Part shown: in pieces, positions 62,973-64,000 of the stretch
Numbering within the stretch: position 1 is the stretch's first letter
Layout of the letters: the number at the start of each line of letters is the position of its first letter
Assembly (NCBI GenBank): GCA_030280995.1
Contig: JASXTE010000009.1
Coordinates: forward strand, 35,422,500-35,486,499
Direction of reading: 5' to 3'
Length of the DNA: 64,000 bases
From: Hemileia vastatrix
Taxonomy: Eukaryota > Basidiomycota > Pucciniomycetes > Pucciniales > Zaghouaniaceae
The notes under the pieces: generated by a model
The model's database searches: none
Told to the model about the DNA's origin: nothing
The model's input: only the letters and a program-made list of their open reading frames with translations
Program-made: the position numbers and the translations under genes

Positions 62973-63251
62973 ATGACTACCAACAACCAGACAGATGTTC
63001 AAGAGTTCAATCCCCCAAGATACCGATATATAACTCTCACTGGTGGTCAAGAGCCCTTACCACCAGCTTACTATGATATAGCTCATAGAGGTGGTTACTT
63101 GTTTGAACCCCCACCATACTTTAAACTCTTTTGTGAAGAAGGTCAAGGGGGTGCTCCCCCACCATACCATGAAATAAATCAGGCTGGTGCACAGGGTAAC
63201 AACCCTCCAGCAAACCATGATGCAAATCAGAATGGTGCACAAGGGACTTAA
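62973..63251 (+). CDS. Unit 49 PPxY-repeat protein, Val9/Cys54/Gly72 with T51K
   Basis: Has Lys51 but normal Asn76 and normal TATATACTAAATAG, so it looks like an intermediate related to units 46-47. Last complete copy in the window. Confidence 0.66.
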   Translation: MTTNNQTDVQEFNPPRYRYITLTGGQEPLPPAYYDIAHRGGYLFEPPPYFKLFCEEGQGGAPPPYHEINQAGAQGNNPPANHDANQNGAQGT

Positions 63252-64000
63252 TCCCACTTCATATTGTAATGTAATTTAGTTAACTCAAAGGGATGTTCAT
63301 AATCTCCCAATGCAAGAAAAAAACAATATATTTCTAGTTGATTCTTTTTCCCCTGTGATAGTGCATATTTAATGACAATATATACTAAATAGTTAAATTA
63401 AATGTGTAATGCATATTCACATTTTATGATATGTATGCATAGCATATATCACCTTATATTGTATGTGTAACAAGTATGCATATTGTAAAACTCATTCAAA
63501 ATAACTGATATTTATATACTAATATTGATCAAAGTTTTTTTCAAAATTAATACCTCTTAATCCCCAACACACTAAAAAACCCTTCAAAACTTAAAAAAGC
63601 TAAAAAAACCACATGACGTAACATATAGAATCAAATTATGTCTATCAATGAAGATTAAACATAAAACTATAATACATAAGGCTAGCCAAAAAAAATTTTT
63701 TTAAAAAATAACACAAAAAAAAGCAAAAATTATTGTGAAAAATGAAAATTGACCAAAAGACACCTTAAAACTCAGAATTTGAAAAATGTCAACAAGACAT
63801 GAAATGTAGAGAAATTTAAGGGCTATCCAATGGTGATAGCCACATATCTTAAAGCCAAATATTCATTCCAGGAATGAAGAAAAACCAATAATTAAAACAA
63901 TAATCTCTCTTATAAGACATGAACAAACAGCACCAAACATCACAAAAAAGGCCCCTACAGATGTTGGAAGATGAAAATGTCATTTATCCAAGTCAAAGGG

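Larger units (their letters stand above)
1..64000 (+). repeat. Coding macrosatellite: 49 head-to-tail copies of a ~1306 bp unit
   Basis: The same unit recurs from the first to the last base, always in the same orientation. Unit 1 is 1-1306, unit 2 starts at 1307, and copy 50 begins at 63989. ORF starts are 1306 bp apart in most cases. Units 4, 6, 11 and 14 are 1305 bp, units 7 and 9 are 1304 bp, and units 16 and 30 are 1307 bp. Length changes lie mostly in homopolymer runs outside the ORF. Copies differ by only a handful of substitutions, so the array is young or kept uniform by exchange. In every unit, relative to the A of the ATG, the TATA element lies at about -61, the upstream ATGCAT boxes at about -210, -162, -138 and -98, the downstream boxes at about +388, +436, +462 and +503, the hairpin at about +848 and the palindrome at about +889. 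No unique flanking sequence is present, so array size and chromosomal context are unknown. Confidence 0.98.

Noticed and set aside
1..64000. CRISPR array or bacterial gene array
   Set aside because: The repeat is over 1.3 kb with no short repeat-spacer alternation, there is no ribosome binding site before the ORF, and composition and CpG pattern fit a eukaryote.
1..64000. Assembly artefact from a collapsed or artificially expanded repeat
   Set aside because: Copies differ by ordered, unit-specific variants with lag-2 and lag-3 patterns, which a simple artefact would not create. Exact copy number still needs long-read support.

Overview
The whole 64 kb window is one uninterrupted head-to-tail tandem array. 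Forty-nine complete copies of a 1304-1307 bp unit (modal length 1306 bp) fill positions 1-63988, and the last 12 bases begin copy 50. Neither flank of the array is visible, so it extends beyond both ends. No unrelated gene, RNA gene, transposon, CRISPR array or origin could be recognised. The DNA is strongly A+T rich and CpG-poor (I count four CpG in unit 1), and three of those four CpG sites vary between copies by CpG to TpG or CpA changes. That pattern, with no Shine-Dalgarno sequence and a TATA-type element before each ORF, points to a eukaryote with cytosine methylation, possibly a vertebrate. I cannot name the organism. The array looks like a coding macrosatellite.

Each unit has the same layout (unit 1 coordinates). 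Positions 1-290 are an A+T-rich 5' flank ('A half') with four ATGCAT-core boxes and a TATA element at 230-243. Positions 291-569 are a 92-codon intronless ORF. Positions 570-602 are a short 3' leader into a second segment. Positions 603-889 ('B half') are a diverged direct duplicate of the A half, with the four ATGCAT-core boxes kept at nearly the same spacing but the TATA element and start codon not kept. Positions 890-1306 are a unique spacer with a CRE-like TGACGTAA, A-tracts, a perfect 7-bp-stem hairpin with CCAAT at its loop, and a perfect 17-bp palindrome containing TTCCAGGAA.

The encoded protein is unusual. After a 7-residue N-terminus it consists of five 16-residue modules, each with a PPxY-type motif at the same place (Pro pairs at residues 14, 30, 46, 62 and 78). 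The first four are genuine PPxY WW-domain ligands; the fifth is PPAN, having lost its tyrosine. The main forms have no lysine, serine or tryptophan. This suggests a multivalent WW-domain ligand, for example of NEDD4-family ubiquitin ligases or YAP-like proteins. That is inference from motifs; I do not recognise the gene.

Copies fall into subfamilies by residues 9 (Gly/Val), 54 (Arg/Cys) and 72 (Gly/Ala) plus flanking markers. Units 1-9 carry an interleaved Gly9 subfamily, units 13-21 are a homogeneous Val9/Cys54/Ala72 block, units 24-29 form a two-unit higher-order repeat, and units 30-40 form a three-unit higher-order repeat. Mosaic units (3, 5, 25, 41, 48) show exchange between copies. Only one of the 49 ORFs (unit 10) is frameshifted.
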